64,000 bases of DNA from JBIICI01 sp044238935 (GTDB lineage: Bacteria; Pseudomonadota; Alphaproteobacteria; Micavibrionales; Micavibrionaceae): the NCBI GenBank assembly GCA_044238935.1, contig JBIICI010000007.1:27885-91884 (forward strand), read 5' to 3'. A program made the translations under genes and the position numbers. The notes under the pieces are model-generated. The model worked only from the letters and a program-made list of their open reading frames with translations. It did no database searches and was not told the origin of the DNA. Each line of letters begins with the position of its first letter. The stretch's first letter is position 1. Positions 8,905 through 18,270 of this stretch are shown in pieces.

Positions 8905-10011
8905 TTATTTGCGTTTTGCAATGCAGCTGCCTGATTTTTGAGCATTGATTTTTGCACAATAATCTTTGGCTGTGGCTTCATCAAAATTGGTGGCTTTTAC
9001 GCGGTAATACACACCTTTTGCGCCTAAATCTGCTTTTTCAACTTTCAATGTTGCCCCAGAAAGCTGGGCTGGGAATTGTTTTTGTAATCCTGCCCAATGT
9101 GTCTGTGCGGCGGATTCGCTGCTGAGGCTGCCTAATTGCAATTCATAAGAACCGCCGCTCTTAACAGCTTCTGTAGCAGGCGCCGCAGGGGGCGTTGCTG
9201 CTGCAACGGGGGTTTCGGCAGCAGGTTGAACCACAGGCGGGGTCACGGGCGATGTCACAGATGCTGTCACGGGCGCAGTTGTAGGCGCAGTTGTAGGTGC
9301 AGTTGCAGCTGTAGCTGTTTGTGTGGGGACTGTCACGGGGGCTGGTTCAATCGGCGGTGTTGTCGCGATTTTTGTTTCTGTCATTGTTTTTGCTGGCTCA
9401 ACGGATGTTTGTTCGGATGTTTCGGCAGGAACAGCATTGGCACTTTTTACGGTGGCATCTGTTGGTGTTGGTGTCGCTAAACTATCTTGGGAGGGTTGCT
9501 CTTCCGGTGTTGAAGGTGGCGTGGTCGGCGTTGCAGGAGCAGGTTGCGTTGCAATTTTTTGCTCTTGGATCACGGTATCTTTTTTGGGAACAGGGTTGTC
9601 TTGTTTCAATAAATCTTCAACAGGAAATTGCTCAGGTGTATTTTGGGCTAAATCCTTCAATAAGACATTATCTTGATTGGGGATTTCCATGCCCCCTTGT
9701 TCCGTGGGCTTGTTGCTGTAATCGCCAGAATCTGCACGAATAACAGGCACGTCCCCAAGGTTTTTTGTTTCTTTGTCGCCGCTAAATAAAACAAACAGTA
9801 CAATAATCAACAGAAACACACCTAAGGCGCTCATAATATGGCGCAAAGGAATAAATAATTTTTGATCTTCATCCAAATCTAGGTCAGCATTCTTTTTCGG
9901 TTGCGTGTTTAAATTATGACGCAATCTTTCCATGATAGGGGTAATATCATCATCAAATCCAGAGGCAGATTTTTTCTTTGGGCTTGATTGGGGGGAAAAA
10001 TCATCAACCAT
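8905..10011 (-). CDS. SPOR-domain membrane protein with Pro/Thr/Ala-rich linker
   Basis: Bitopic inner-membrane protein of about 368 residues. An acidic cytoplasmic N-terminus is followed by one membrane helix (about 57-76), a long low-complexity periplasmic linker rich in Pro, Thr, Ala and Val with repeated APTTAPTTAPVTA-type units, and a C-terminal SPOR domain (about 290-368) that in other proteins binds denuded septal peptidoglycan. The start at ATG 10011 has AGAGAG upstream; an in-frame GTG at 10047 is less likely. First gene of the nagZ-scpAB-tat run. The linker makes spurious reading frames on the other strand. Confidence 0.88.
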   Translation of the reverse strand: MVDDFSPQSSPKKKSASGFDDDITPIMERLRHNLNTQPKKNADLDLDEDQKLFIPLRHIMSALGVFLLIIVLFVLFSGDKETKNLGDVPVIRADSGDYSNKPTEQGGMEIPNQDNVLLKDLAQNTPEQFPVEDLLKQDNPVPKKDTVIQEQKIATQPAPATPTTPPSTPEEQPSQDSLATPTPTDATVKSANAVPAETSEQTSVEPAKTMTETKIATTPPIEPAPVTVPTQTATAATAPTTAPTTAPVTASVTSPVTPPVVQPAAETPVAAATPPAAPATEAVKSGGSYELQLGSLSSESAAQTHWAGLQKQFPAQLSGATLKVEKADLGAKGVYYRVKATNFDEATAKDYCAKINAQKSGSCIAKRK

Positions 10012-10213
10012 TATTTTCTCTCTATATTTACTCTTGTTAAAAAACACTTGAACTTTAACGAAAAAAGACGCAGAATCAAGGGAATTATTGCATATTTTTT
10101 ATGAATAGTGTGGGAATTTTATATCTTCTTGATATTTCTTTAATCTATTTTCTGTCATTGTTCAAAGGTATTTTTCTATAGTTTCCAACATAAAAGTGGC
10201 ATGTCCTTACATT

Positions 10214-11056
10214 ATGTCTGATATTTTCGTTTTTTCACGCAGCTTTTTTGCAAAAATTTTTGCCACACGATCTCTTTCATCGATGTGGTTGATCTGTTTG
10301 GTTGCTGCTATTGCAGGCTTTGGGATTGGTGGATCTTTTGCCTATGCAGGTGATTCGATTGTGCATAAGATTGCGCCTTATATCAAACAGGATTATGTTT
10401 CAAAGGCTAAAAAACCAGATGTGGACGTTGATCATATCGTCAGCGAAACAAAATCTGAAACGCCCTTGGTGAATAAGCTAAAATCTGTTGCAGATGATGG
10501 GGATATACCGATTCATGCAGGTCAAAAAACGCCTGTTGATTTATTGCGCCTAACCCCTGATAAGTCAGAATTTATCCCTATGCCGCGCCCGATTAGTCGT
10601 GTTATCGTCGGGAATGAAGCGCATTTAAGCGTTGTTCCTGATGGGGATAGTGCGGTTGTTTTGATTGGTCGTGCCCCCGGATCAACCTATTTCACCGTTT
10701 TAGATGATAAAGGCGATGTTGTGTATGAGCGTCACGTTATTGTTGCTGCGCCTGAGGAAAATTATATTCGTATTCGTCGCAGTTGTGCCTTATCAGACGG
10801 CGGGCAGCCATGTGAGCCAATGAGCGTTTATTACTGTCCCGATATGTGTCACGAAGTTTCTGTGAGATCATCCGTCAGGGATCAGCCTTTATCCCCTGTC
10901 ACCACAAAAAATATTTCCCCAAGACAGGTGGTGGCGCCTGAATCAGCAGTTGAAAATAATGCCCCTGCCAATATCTCTGTGGATGATGTTGTAAATGCCG
11001 ATACAGATTCTGAATCAGAGGGTGATCTTGGGACAATAAACGGGGCAACAAATTAA
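10214..11056 (+). CDS. Membrane-anchored protein with pilus/secretin N-terminal-like domain
   Basis: About 280 residues: an N-terminal hydrophobic segment (about 22-45) that is a signal anchor or signal peptide, then a domain at about 105-180 (FIPMPRPISRVIVGNEAHLSVVP ... GSTYFTVLDDKGDVVYERHV) that resembles the N-terminal region of Tad/CpaC secretins, and then a Cys-containing tail. There is no secretin channel domain, so it is not CpaC itself. The start is uncertain (GTG 10196 or ATG 10214; neither has a good ribosome binding site). The next gene is a TadD-like lipoprotein, which supports a pilus or outer-membrane export role. That role is inference. Confidence 0.6.
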   Translation: MSDIFVFSRSFFAKIFATRSLSSMWLICLVAAIAGFGIGGSFAYAGDSIVHKIAPYIKQDYVSKAKKPDVDVDHIVSETKSETPLVNKLKSVADDGDIPIHAGQKTPVDLLRLTPDKSEFIPMPRPISRVIVGNEAHLSVVPDGDSAVVLIGRAPGSTYFTVLDDKGDVVYERHVIVAAPEENYIRIRRSCALSDGGQPCEPMSVYYCPDMCHEVSVRSSVRDQPLSPVTTKNISPRQVVAPESAVENNAPANISVDDVVNADTDSESEGDLGTINGATN

Positions 11057-11140
11057 AAATGCGCTTTGTTATTGACTTTTTTCCAATTTTGTCTTTAATC
11101 AGTATGTTTGAATAATCCATGATATAAGTGTTTAAAAACG

Positions 11141-11950
11141 ATGATAAAAATATATTCTCCTTATAAATGCGCTTTAAATATTGCGCTATGTTTTAGTGTT
11201 TTGTTCTTAAGTGCCTGTTTTGGGGGGGCAAAGCCAAATGCAAAAACACAAGATGCGCAAATTGATGCCGTTTTGCAAGGGATTGTTGATGAAGCAGAAT
11301 TAGGGGGGCATACCTCGCAATCTGTTTCAACTCTGGAAAAATTATATAGCCGCAATAGCGAAGATCCCAAAATTGCCGCCCGTTATGCTCGCGCTTTACG
11401 TGAAACAGGAGAGAGCGAAAAGGCACGCTTAATTTTAGAAGGGTTTGTTAATCAAGGTTCATCCGTTGCCAATGATGCGATTTATGTTGAGTACGCAACG
11501 CTTTATTTGGCAGATAAAAATTACCCGAATGTCATAAAATATGCGACAAAGGCACAAAAGAAAAACCCTCAAAACGCGCTTTCTTATCAATTGACGGGGA
11601 TGGCATTGGCGGCACAAGGGCAAGATCCTGCTGCTGAATTGGCGTTTAAACAGGCGTTACAATATTGGGATCAAAATAAATTGGGTGATATGACACCTGT
11701 TTGGAATAATTTGGCCTTAAGTTTGGCGTCTCAAAAAAAGGTTGAAGATGCTTTATTAGCCATTCAAAAAGCCAAAGCCTTATCCCCCAAAAGCCTTGAG
11801 ATTGAACGGAATTATCGCATTGTCCAAGCCATGCAGCGCACGGCAGGTGTAAGAGGTGGTAGCGCTCCCGTGCGTCAAATTTCATCGGGGTTACCGGTGA
11901 GCTCTTCTGTAAAAACGGGGGTTAAAACAACAACAAACATGGTGCCTTAA
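11141..11950 (+). CDS. TadD-like TPR lipoprotein
   Basis: Predicted lipoprotein of about 269 residues: lipobox LSAC with Cys26 after a hydrophobic signal, followed by tetratricopeptide repeats (for example DPKIAARYARALRETGESEK, NALSYQLTGMALAAQGQDP and PVWNNLALSLASQKKVEDA). It matches the general form of TadD, the outer-membrane pilotin of Tad pili, but TPR lipoproteins are common and a different assembly role is possible. It follows the secretin-N-domain gene and precedes secY with its own promoter. Confidence 0.65.
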   Translation: MIKIYSPYKCALNIALCFSVLFLSACFGGAKPNAKTQDAQIDAVLQGIVDEAELGGHTSQSVSTLEKLYSRNSEDPKIAARYARALRETGESEKARLILEGFVNQGSSVANDAIYVEYATLYLADKNYPNVIKYATKAQKKNPQNALSYQLTGMALAAQGQDPAAELAFKQALQYWDQNKLGDMTPVWNNLALSLASQKKVEDALLAIQKAKALSPKSLEIERNYRIVQAMQRTAGVRGGSAPVRQISSGLPVSSSVKTGVKTTTNMVP

Positions 11951-11974
11951 GGGTAATTTAAGGGCTTGTTTTGT

Positions 11975-12002
11975 TTTTCACCCTTGCGCTGGGCGTTATA
12001 AT
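11975..12002 (+). promoter_or_regulatory. Promoter before secY
   Basis: TTTTCA, a 16-base spacer and a perfect TATAAT lie about 60 bases upstream of secY. The -35 matches four of six positions. It implies that secY and adk are transcribed separately from the upstream lipoprotein gene. Confidence 0.5.
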
Positions 12003-12064
12003 TTATTAGAAATAATATCGTACGTAAAAATATAAAAAAATCAACTATAGATAGAGTATAAAAC

Positions 12065-13411
12065 ATGGCATCTGCAATTGAGCAACTCTCAAGAAATACA
12101 AATTGGGCATCTTTGGCGAAGGCCTCAGAATTGAAAAAAAGAATCGGTTTTGTCTTGTTGGCGCTGATTATTTATCGGTTGGGAACGTTTATTCCTGTTC
12201 CGGGTGTTGATCCTGAGATTTGGCGGGAGATTTATCAGCAACGCGGTGGCGGTATTTTGGACATGTTTAATATGTTCTCAGGCGGTGCGTTGGCGCGGAT
12301 GACGATTTTCGCCTTGAATATTGTTCCTTATATTTCATCATCAATTATTATGCAGCTTGCTTCTGCAATGTCTCCAAAATTAGAGGCGTTGAAAAAAGAT
12401 GGTGAAGCAGGGCGCATGAAAATTAATCAATACACACGCTATTTAACAGTTATTCTTGCCTCTATCCAAGCCTATGGAATGGCGGTAGGTCTGGAATCTA
12501 TTCATGGATCATCAGGCATCAGTGCGGTTATTGATCCGGGCTTGTTTTTCCGTGTGTCCACAGTTATTACAATTGTTGGCGGGACTGTTTTCCTGATGTG
12601 GCTGGGTGAACAAATTACAGCTCGTGGTGTTGGGAATGGAACGTCTTTGATTATTTTTTCTGGGATTGTTGCAGGCTTGCCAACAGGGATTGTCACTTTG
12701 TTAGAGCTTGGGCGTCAGGGAAACTATAATTTCTTACAAATTGCGTTCCTATTTGCATTGATCTGTGGTTTGGTGGCGTTTATTGTTTTTTGTGAGAGAG
12801 CGCAGCGCCGTATTACTGTTCAGTATCCTAAGCGCCAAGCAGGGGGGCGTGTGATGGCAAGTGATAGCAATCATATTCCTTTGAAAATCAATACAGCGGG
12901 TGTTATTCCACCGATTTTTGCATCATCTTTGTTGATTTTACCGTTGAGTGTTGTCAAGTTTTTAGGGGCAGAAAAAAGCCCGTTTTTGAATGATCTTTCC
13001 CGTTGGTTAGGGCATGGTGAGCCTTTATTTATGGTTTTATACGGGGCGCTGATTATCTTTTTTGCTTTTTTCTATACAGCAATTGTTTTTAATCCCCAAG
13101 AAAATGCAGATATGCTCAAGAAAAATGGCGGGTTTATTCCCGGTATTCGCCCTGGAAAATCAACGGCAGATTATTTTGATTATGTGTTGACACGGATTAC
13201 TGTTCTGGGGGCTGCCTATATAACAATTGTGTGTTTAATCCCTGAGATCTTAGTAAAAGGTTATGCTTTACCATTTTATATTGGTGGGACAAGTGTTTTG
13301 ATTGCTGTGACTGTGACAATGGAAACGGTGGCACAAATTCATTCACATCTTATTGCGCATCAGTATGAAAGCCTAATCCGTCGTGCAAAATTGAAAGGAA
13401 AACGTCGATGA
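12065..13411 (+). CDS. secY: Preprotein translocase subunit SecY
   Basis: Central channel of the Sec translocon, with ten membrane helices. About 448 residues. Typical features are the N-terminal LKKRIGFVLLALIIYRLGTF, the plug-region GGGILDMFNMFSGGALARM, the loop with RRITVQYPKRQ, and the C-terminal PGIRPGKSTADYF. It overlaps adk by four bases (ATGA). Normally secY follows rplO at the end of the spc operon; here a TPR lipoprotein gene lies upstream, so that operon has been broken just before secY. Confidence 0.98.
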   Translation: MASAIEQLSRNTNWASLAKASELKKRIGFVLLALIIYRLGTFIPVPGVDPEIWREIYQQRGGGILDMFNMFSGGALARMTIFALNIVPYISSSIIMQLASAMSPKLEALKKDGEAGRMKINQYTRYLTVILASIQAYGMAVGLESIHGSSGISAVIDPGLFFRVSTVITIVGGTVFLMWLGEQITARGVGNGTSLIIFSGIVAGLPTGIVTLLELGRQGNYNFLQIAFLFALICGLVAFIVFCERAQRRITVQYPKRQAGGRVMASDSNHIPLKINTAGVIPPIFASSLLILPLSVVKFLGAEKSPFLNDLSRWLGHGEPLFMVLYGALIIFFAFFYTAIVFNPQENADMLKKNGGFIPGIRPGKSTADYFDYVLTRITVLGAAYITIVCLIPEILVKGYALPFYIGGTSVLIAVTVTMETVAQIHSHLIAHQYESLIRRAKLKGKRR

Positions 13412-13989
13412 ACATTATCCTCTTTGGTCCTCCAGGTGCAGGAAAAGGAACACAAGCGCAAAATATTGAAAAATATTTTGGATTAAAGCAGCTTTCCACG
13501 GGGGATATGTTACGTGGAGAAGTTGCCTCTGGTTCTGAATTTGGACGAAAAATTAAAGAAATTATTGATTCGGGTGCTTTGATGCCAGATGATATTATGA
13601 TTGAAATGATTTCTATTCGTGTTGATCAGAGTGATTGTATTAAAGGGTTTATTCTGGATGGATTTCCTCGGACTGTAACGCAGGCTCATGCGCTAGATGA
13701 TATGTTGGTTGAAAATGGAAAGTCTTTGGATCTTGTGATTCAGCTTTGTGTTGATGATTCTATTTTATTGGATCGGATCATTCAGCGCGCGACCACAGAT
13801 GGTGGGAACGTTGTTGGATCACGTGCGGATGATAATGCAGAAACATTAGCCAAGCGTTTGGCCATTTATCATGATCAAACCGCACCAATATTGCCGTATT
13901 ATGAGGATACAGGGCGCTTGCGCAAAGTTGATGGTATGGCATCTGTGGATGAAGTTTTTGCCCAAATCCAAGCATATTTTCAGAAATAA
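13408..13989 (+). CDS. adk: Adenylate kinase
   Basis: Interconverts ATP + AMP and 2 ADP. About 193 residues with P-loop GPPGAGKGTQA at 7-17, the AMP-binding region STGDMLRGEVASGSEFG, and FILDGFPRT. The LID region is the short form, without the zinc cysteines. Overlaps secY by four bases, the conserved secY-adk pair. Confidence 0.97.
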   Translation: MNIILFGPPGAGKGTQAQNIEKYFGLKQLSTGDMLRGEVASGSEFGRKIKEIIDSGALMPDDIMIEMISIRVDQSDCIKGFILDGFPRTVTQAHALDDMLVENGKSLDLVIQLCVDDSILLDRIIQRATTDGGNVVGSRADDNAETLAKRLAIYHDQTAPILPYYEDTGRLRKVDGMASVDEVFAQIQAYFQK

Positions 13990-14020
13990 AAAGAATATTT
14001 TAAAATTTTGCAAAAAAAGA

Positions 14021-14048
14021 TTGACCTAAAGTGCGGAATGTCTATAAT
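14021..14048 (+). promoter_or_regulatory. Strong promoter before rpsM
   Basis: TTGACC, a 16-base spacer and a perfect TATAAT sit in the 170-base gap between adk and rpsM. The predicted transcript would have a leader of about 105 bases ending in the ribosome binding site AAAAGGAGAG. This would make the rpsM-rpsK-rpoA genes an independent unit. Confidence 0.75.
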
Positions 14049-14159
14049 GCGGCAAGATTTTTTAATTTTTGAATGATTTTTATTTTGCTGGATGCAGCTA
14101 AATCAAGATGATTCTATTGAAATAATAATATATTAAACCCCTTAAAAGGAGAGTAAAGC

Positions 14160-14531
14160 GTGGCTCGTATTGCAGGTGTAAACGTTCCTGACCGTAAAAA
14201 AGTTCCTTATGCATTAAGATATATCCATGGTATTGGTATGACAACGGCATTGAGAATTTGTAAGTTGACAAATATTGATGTTGAACGTCGTATGAATGAA
14301 TTGTCTGAGGATGAATTAAACGAACTTCGTAAAGAAATCGAAAAAGATGACTATGTTATCGAAGGTGATTTGCGTCGTTTGGTTATGCAAAATATTAAGC
14401 GTTTGATGGATATTAAGTGCTATCGTGGTTTGCGTCACCGTAATCGTCTTCCTGTTCGTGGTCAACGCACAAAAACAAATGCCAGAACCCGTAAAGGGAA
14501 AGCTGTTGCAATTGCTGGTAAGAAAAAATAA
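14160..14531 (+). CDS. rpsM: 30S ribosomal protein S13
   Basis: S13 of the small-subunit head, about 123 residues. It begins [25 protein letters not shown] and ends with the basic [15 protein letters not shown]. The start codon is GTG with AAAAGGAGAG upstream. First gene of the alpha operon here, with its own promoter. Confidence 0.98.
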   Translation: MARIAGVNVPDRKKVPYALRYIHGIGMTTALRICKLTNIDVERRMNELSEDELNELRKEIEKDDYVIEGDLRRLVMQNIKRLMDIKCYRGLRHRNRLPVRGQRTKTNARTRKGKAVAIAGKKK

Positions 14532-14555
14532 TTTAAGTCTAAAAGGATCATTAGA

Positions 14556-14948
14556 ATGGCAAAGCCAAGTAAAGCTCGTGTTCGTCGTAAAGAACGGAAA
14601 AATATCATCGCTGGTGTGGCGCATGTGCAGTCAACCTATAACAATACTATCATCTCTATCACAGATGCGCAGGGCAATACAGTGTCTTGGTCTAGCTCTG
14701 GAGTGATGGGATTTAAAGGGTCAAAAAGATCCACGCCTTATGCGGCACAGGTGACTGCTGAAGATGCAGGGCGTAAAGCACAAGAGCACGGCATGAAAGA
14801 GCTGGATGTTAATATCAAAGGTCCCGGTTCAGGTCGTGAGTCCGCATTGCGTGGGTTGCAGTCTGTTGGATTTATCATTAAATCTATCCAAGATGTGACG
14901 CCAATCCCTCATAATGGATGCCGTCCACCTAAGCGTCGTCGTGTATAA
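14556..14948 (+). CDS. rpsK: 30S ribosomal protein S11
   Basis: S11 of the 30S platform, about 130 residues. It contains [33 protein letters not shown] and the C-terminal [16 protein letters not shown], all highly conserved. Lies 24 bases after rpsM with AAAAGGATC upstream as a likely ribosome binding site. Confidence 0.98.
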   Translation: MAKPSKARVRRKERKNIIAGVAHVQSTYNNTIISITDAQGNTVSWSSSGVMGFKGSKRSTPYAAQVTAEDAGRKAQEHGMKELDVNIKGPGSGRESALRGLQSVGFIIKSIQDVTPIPHNGCRPPKRRRV

Positions 14949-15036
14949 TTAAAATCAGATTGCCATCCATCCTTTATAGAATTGGGTGGCTTTCTTAGCT
15001 TTAGAAGTATAATTTTTTTTCGTAGAGGGCAAAACA

Positions 15037-16056
15037 TTGATTTACAAAAACTGGCAGGAATTAATTAAACCCAATAAAGTTGACTTAGTTCACAATAAAA
15101 CAAATAAGTTTTTCGGTAAGATCATCGCCGAGCCTTTGGAGCGTGGTTTTGGTTTAACCTTAGGTAATGCACTGCGTCGTATTCTTTTATCATCAATCCA
15201 AGGTGCTGCTGTAACCTCTATCCGCATTGAAGGTGTTCTACACGAATTTTCTTCTATCGAAGGCGTTAAAGAAGATGTGACGGATATTATTTTGAATGTC
15301 AAAGCCTTAGCTATCAAAAGCCATTCTGAAAATCCACGCAAGATTCGTCTTTCTGTGACGGGCCCTTGTGATGTGACTGCTGGTATGATCGAAGCGGGTG
15401 CTGATATTGAGGTCATGAATCCAGATTTAGTGATTTGTACATTGGATAAAGATATTACATTTTCAATGGAAATGACTGTTGAAACAGGAAAAGGCTACCG
15501 TTCTGCGGCACAGAATCGTCCAGAAGAGTTACCTGTTGGGGTTATTCCCGTTGACAGTGTCTTTTCACCTATTCGTAAAGTTACTTATGAAGTTGAAGAT
15601 ACGCGCGTTGGTCAGGTTACGGATTACGATAAATTGACATTGTCTGTTGAAACAAATGGCGCATTGACACCCGAAGATGCGGTTGCTTATGCTTCACGTA
15701 TTCTACAGGATCAATTACAAGTCTTTATTAATTTCGAAGAGCCACAGCCTGAGCAAGAAAAAGAGCAGGAGCAAGATCTTCCCTTTAACCGCAACCTATT
15801 GAAAAAAGTTGAAGAGTTAGAGCTTTCTGTTCGTTCTGCGAATTGCTTGAAAAACGACAATATCATCTATATTGGTGATTTGGTACGTAAATCCGAAAGT
15901 GATATGTTGCGTACGCCAAACTTTGGCCGTAAATCCTTGAATGAAATCAAAGAAGTTTTGAGCATCATGGGATTGCATTTAGGCATGAATGTTGAAGGTT
16001 GGCCACCAGAAAATATCGAAGATATGGTGCGTAAAATCGAAGACAACCAGTTTTAA
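15037..16056 (+). CDS. rpoA: RNA polymerase alpha subunit
   Basis: Dimerisation scaffold and upstream-element-binding subunit of RNA polymerase, about 339 residues. N-terminal domain: [14 protein letters not shown], then [21 protein letters not shown]-terminal domain: [23 protein letters not shown] after a Glu/Gln-rich linker (about 230-245). The start appears to be TTG 15037, with AGAGGG upstream, because the conserved N-terminus begins exactly there. A hairpin follows before rplQ. Confidence 0.97.
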   Translation: MIYKNWQELIKPNKVDLVHNKTNKFFGKIIAEPLERGFGLTLGNALRRILLSSIQGAAVTSIRIEGVLHEFSSIEGVKEDVTDIILNVKALAIKSHSENPRKIRLSVTGPCDVTAGMIEAGADIEVMNPDLVICTLDKDITFSMEMTVETGKGYRSAAQNRPEELPVGVIPVDSVFSPIRKVTYEVEDTRVGQVTDYDKLTLSVETNGALTPEDAVAYASRILQDQLQVFINFEEPQPEQEKEQEQDLPFNRNLLKKVEELELSVRSANCLKNDNIIYIGDLVRKSESDMLRTPNFGRKSLNEIKEVLSIMGLHLGMNVEGWPPENIEDMVRKIEDNQF

Positions 16057-16077
16057 AGAGTTTTAAAATCAGGTTTT

Positions 16078-16110
16078 GGAGGCTTTTTAAAAGTCTCCAT
16101 TTCTTGTTTT
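16078..16110 (+). terminator. Hairpin after rpoA
   Basis: GGAGGCTTTT pairs with AAAAGTCTCC (one G-T pair, tight loop) and is followed by a T-rich but interrupted stretch. It may terminate or attenuate transcription between rpoA and rplQ, which are 246 bases apart. The rest of that gap shows nothing I can name. Confidence 0.5.
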
Positions 16111-16302
16111 TATAAGATGACCCGCGGGGCAGGGTGCTCCGAAATTTCTGAAAAAACGACTTTTTATTTTTGAATTTTAGAATAAAAGACAGTGTTCTTG
16201 GGAATATGTTTTATGGTTTCAATTGGGTCAGGCGACCTTTTATTTATAAAATAAATCGCCATGATATTGATGCCGTTGTTAAATTAAGAAAGGAATATCG
16301 CC

Positions 16303-16746
16303 ATGCGTCATGGTATTAAACAAAGAAAATTAAACAGAACCAGTTCCCACCGTAAAGCGATGTTCGCAAATATGGCAGCGGCATTGATCAAGCACGAGCA
16401 AATTAAAACAACACTTCCTAAAGCCAAGGAATTGCGCCCGATTGTTGAAAAAATCATCACAATGGGTAAAAAAGGTGGTGTTGCGAATCGTCGTAATGCA
16501 ATGTCTGTTGTGCGTGACGAAGCACAAGTCAAAAAAGTTTTTGATGTTTTGGCGGAGCGTTACAAAGAGCGCCCTGGTGGATATATTCGTATCATGAAAG
16601 CAGGTTTCCGTTACGGAGATAACGCGCCAATGGCTGTTATTGAGTTTGTTGAGCGTGACATCACAGCTAAGGGCAAAGATAGTGGCCCTGTTCAGTTTGT
16701 TGAACGTGATGAAGATGAAGCCGAGCAACGCGCTGTTGCTGGCTAA
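16303..16746 (+). CDS. rplQ: 50S ribosomal protein L17
   Basis: L17, about 147 residues. Starts [20 protein letters not shown] and contains [21 protein letters not shown] and [27 protein letters not shown]. The acidic C-terminal tail of about 20 residues after the core is longer than in E. coli (127 residues) and similar to other alphaproteobacteria. Ribosome binding site AAAGGAA upstream. Separated from rpoA by an unusually long gap. Confidence 0.97.
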   Translation: MRHGIKQRKLNRTSSHRKAMFANMAAALIKHEQIKTTLPKAKELRPIVEKIITMGKKGGVANRRNAMSVVRDEAQVKKVFDVLAERYKERPGGYIRIMKAGFRYGDNAPMAVIEFVERDITAKGKDSGPVQFVERDEDEAEQRAVAG

Positions 16747-16773
16747 GCCTCTTTCTTTGTGATCTTATTATTG

Positions 16774-16810
16774 AAAAGAGCCTCTGTATAGAACAAGAGG
16801 CTCTTTTTTA
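16774..16810 (+). terminator. Rho-independent terminator after rplQ
   Basis: AAAAGAGCCTCT pairs with AGAGGCTCTTTT across a ten-base loop and ends in six T residues. It closes the alpha operon. Confidence 0.88.
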
Positions 16811-16837
16811 TTGGGTTATATTGTCATTAAGGAACAG

Positions 16838-16882
16838 CAAAACCAAATTTATAGTATTTTAAAACACTATATTTGGTTTTTC
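16838..16882 (-). terminator. Bidirectional hairpin between rplQ and suhB
   Basis: A long AT-rich inverted repeat: AAAACCAAAT...ATAGT pairs with ACTAT...ATTTGGTTTTT. It lies between two convergent genes just beyond the suhB stop and has T runs on both strands, so it can serve suhB on the minus strand. Confidence 0.65.
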
Positions 16883-16897
16883 TGTAACTGGAAAATC

Positions 16898-17692
16898 TTA
16901 CTTATTCAAAATCTCTGCCATCAGTGCATGAATATGCGGATTTCCTGCTAAGATTTCCATTGTTTTATGGGGGTTAGCTTTGCGGTCGATGGTGGTGGCT
17001 AGGCCGCCTGCCTCTTTCACAATGATGCTGCCTGCGGCCATGTCATATGATTTCAGGCCGCGTTCCCAAAATCCATCATAGCGTCCAGCGGCGACATAGC
17101 ATAAATCAAGGGCGGCTGCACCGTAACGGCGTAATGTGCCGCTGATTTCATACATGACTTGGTATTCACGCATAAACTGGGCGATTGCCTCTGGTTTTCG
17201 AATTGGCTGCCCTGCGGCGATGCATGCATTTTGCATTTGCTCTTGACCAGATACGCGCAGGCGGCGGTTATTCATAAATGCGCCATTGCCTTTTTCAGCG
17301 CGGTACAATTCATTTTTAATCGGATCAAACACAACGCCAGCGGTGATTTCGCCATTTTGTTCCAAGCCAATGGAGATGCACCAATGCGGCAAACCGTTTA
17401 AGAAATTCGATGTGCCGTCCAACGGATCAACGATCCAGCGTGATTGTTTTTCATCACTGCCGAACCCCAAATCGCCGCGCTCTTCCATCAAAAAGCCAAA
17501 TTCAGGGCGGGCTTTGGACAGTTCTTGGTGGATAATTTCCTCAGAACGATGATCAGCGGCGGAGACAAAATCACCCGCGCCTTTTTTGGAGACCTGAAGA
17601 TTTTCAACCTCCCCGAAGTCACGGATCAAGGATTTTGAGGCCTTTTCCGCAGCACGGATCATGACGTTAATATTGGCGGATAAAATGGCCAT
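16898..17692 (-). CDS. suhB: Inositol monophosphatase family protein
   Basis: Mg2+-dependent phosphatase of the SuhB/IMPase family, about 264 residues. Metal-binding motifs are present: FLMEERG (motif for Glu), DPLDGTSNFLNG near residue 88 and SYDMAAGSIIVKEAGG near 215. In bacteria the family acts on inositol phosphates and, in E. coli, also binds the transcription antitermination complex. It starts two bases after the efp stop, a pairing common in alphaproteobacteria. Confidence 0.94.
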   Translation of the reverse strand: MAILSANINVMIRAAEKASKSLIRDFGEVENLQVSKKGAGDFVSAADHRSEEIIHQELSKARPEFGFLMEERGDLGFGSDEKQSRWIVDPLDGTSNFLNGLPHWCISIGLEQNGEITAGVVFDPIKNELYRAEKGNGAFMNNRRLRVSGQEQMQNACIAAGQPIRKPEAIAQFMREYQVMYEISGTLRRYGAAALDLCYVAAGRYDGFWERGLKSYDMAAGSIIVKEAGGLATTIDRKANPHKTMEILAGNPHIHALMAEILNK

Positions 17693-17694
17693 GA

Positions 17695-18258
17695 TTATTT
17701 TGCTCTTTCAACATAGGTGGAATCCTCGGTTTTAACCACGATTTTGGTGCCGGCATCAATATGCGGAGGCACCATTACACGCACGCCACCTTCAACCGTA
17801 GCGGGTTTGTATGATGAGGATGCTGTTTGCCCCTTGACCACAGGCTCTGTTTCCAGTACCTCGACAATAACGGATTGAGGGAATTCAACACCAATTGGGC
17901 TGCCTTCGTATGATTCAATGGTAACCACCATGCCTTCTTTCAAAAAGGCGGCTTGGTCACCCATAATTTCCCCAGTGATGCTGATTTGCTCAAACGATTC
18001 TTGGTTCATGAAATTATAATCATCACCATCCGCATATAGGAATTGGAAATCGCCTTGATCGAGGCGCACGCGCTCCACGACTTCTTGGGTTCTAAAGCGC
18101 ACATTGTCTTTGTTGCCGGTTTTTAAATCGCGCATTTCAACTTGAATCACCGCCGCCCCTTTGCCGGGTTGCATGATGGTTTGTTTTAAGACAACGCATA
18201 ATTTTTCATTATAATTGATAACGTGACCTGATCGTAAGGTGATGGCATTGACTTTCAT
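17695..18258 (-). CDS. efp: Translation elongation factor P
   Basis: Relieves ribosome stalling at polyproline. About 187 residues with three beta-barrel domains. The tip loop reads QPGKGAA with Lys33, the position modified by EpmA-type enzymes in other bacteria; no modifying enzyme is in the window. The middle domain shows FLYADGDDYNFMNQESFEQI and the last one VVKGQTASSSYKPA. Sits between dciA and suhB with gaps of 12 and 2 bases. Confidence 0.97.
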   Translation of the reverse strand: MKVNAITLRSGHVINYNEKLCVVLKQTIMQPGKGAAVIQVEMRDLKTGNKDNVRFRTQEVVERVRLDQGDFQFLYADGDDYNFMNQESFEQISITGEIMGDQAAFLKEGMVVTIESYEGSPIGVEFPQSVIVEVLETEPVVKGQTASSSYKPATVEGGVRVMVPPHIDAGTKIVVKTEDSTYVERAK

Positions 18259-18270
18259 GGTTTTAATCCT

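Noticed and set aside
9136..9743. Open frames rich in Cys, Gly and Val on the plus strand
   Set aside because: They are the complement of the Pro/Thr/Ala-rich linker of the SPOR protein. Low complexity keeps all frames open; no ribosome binding site or family.
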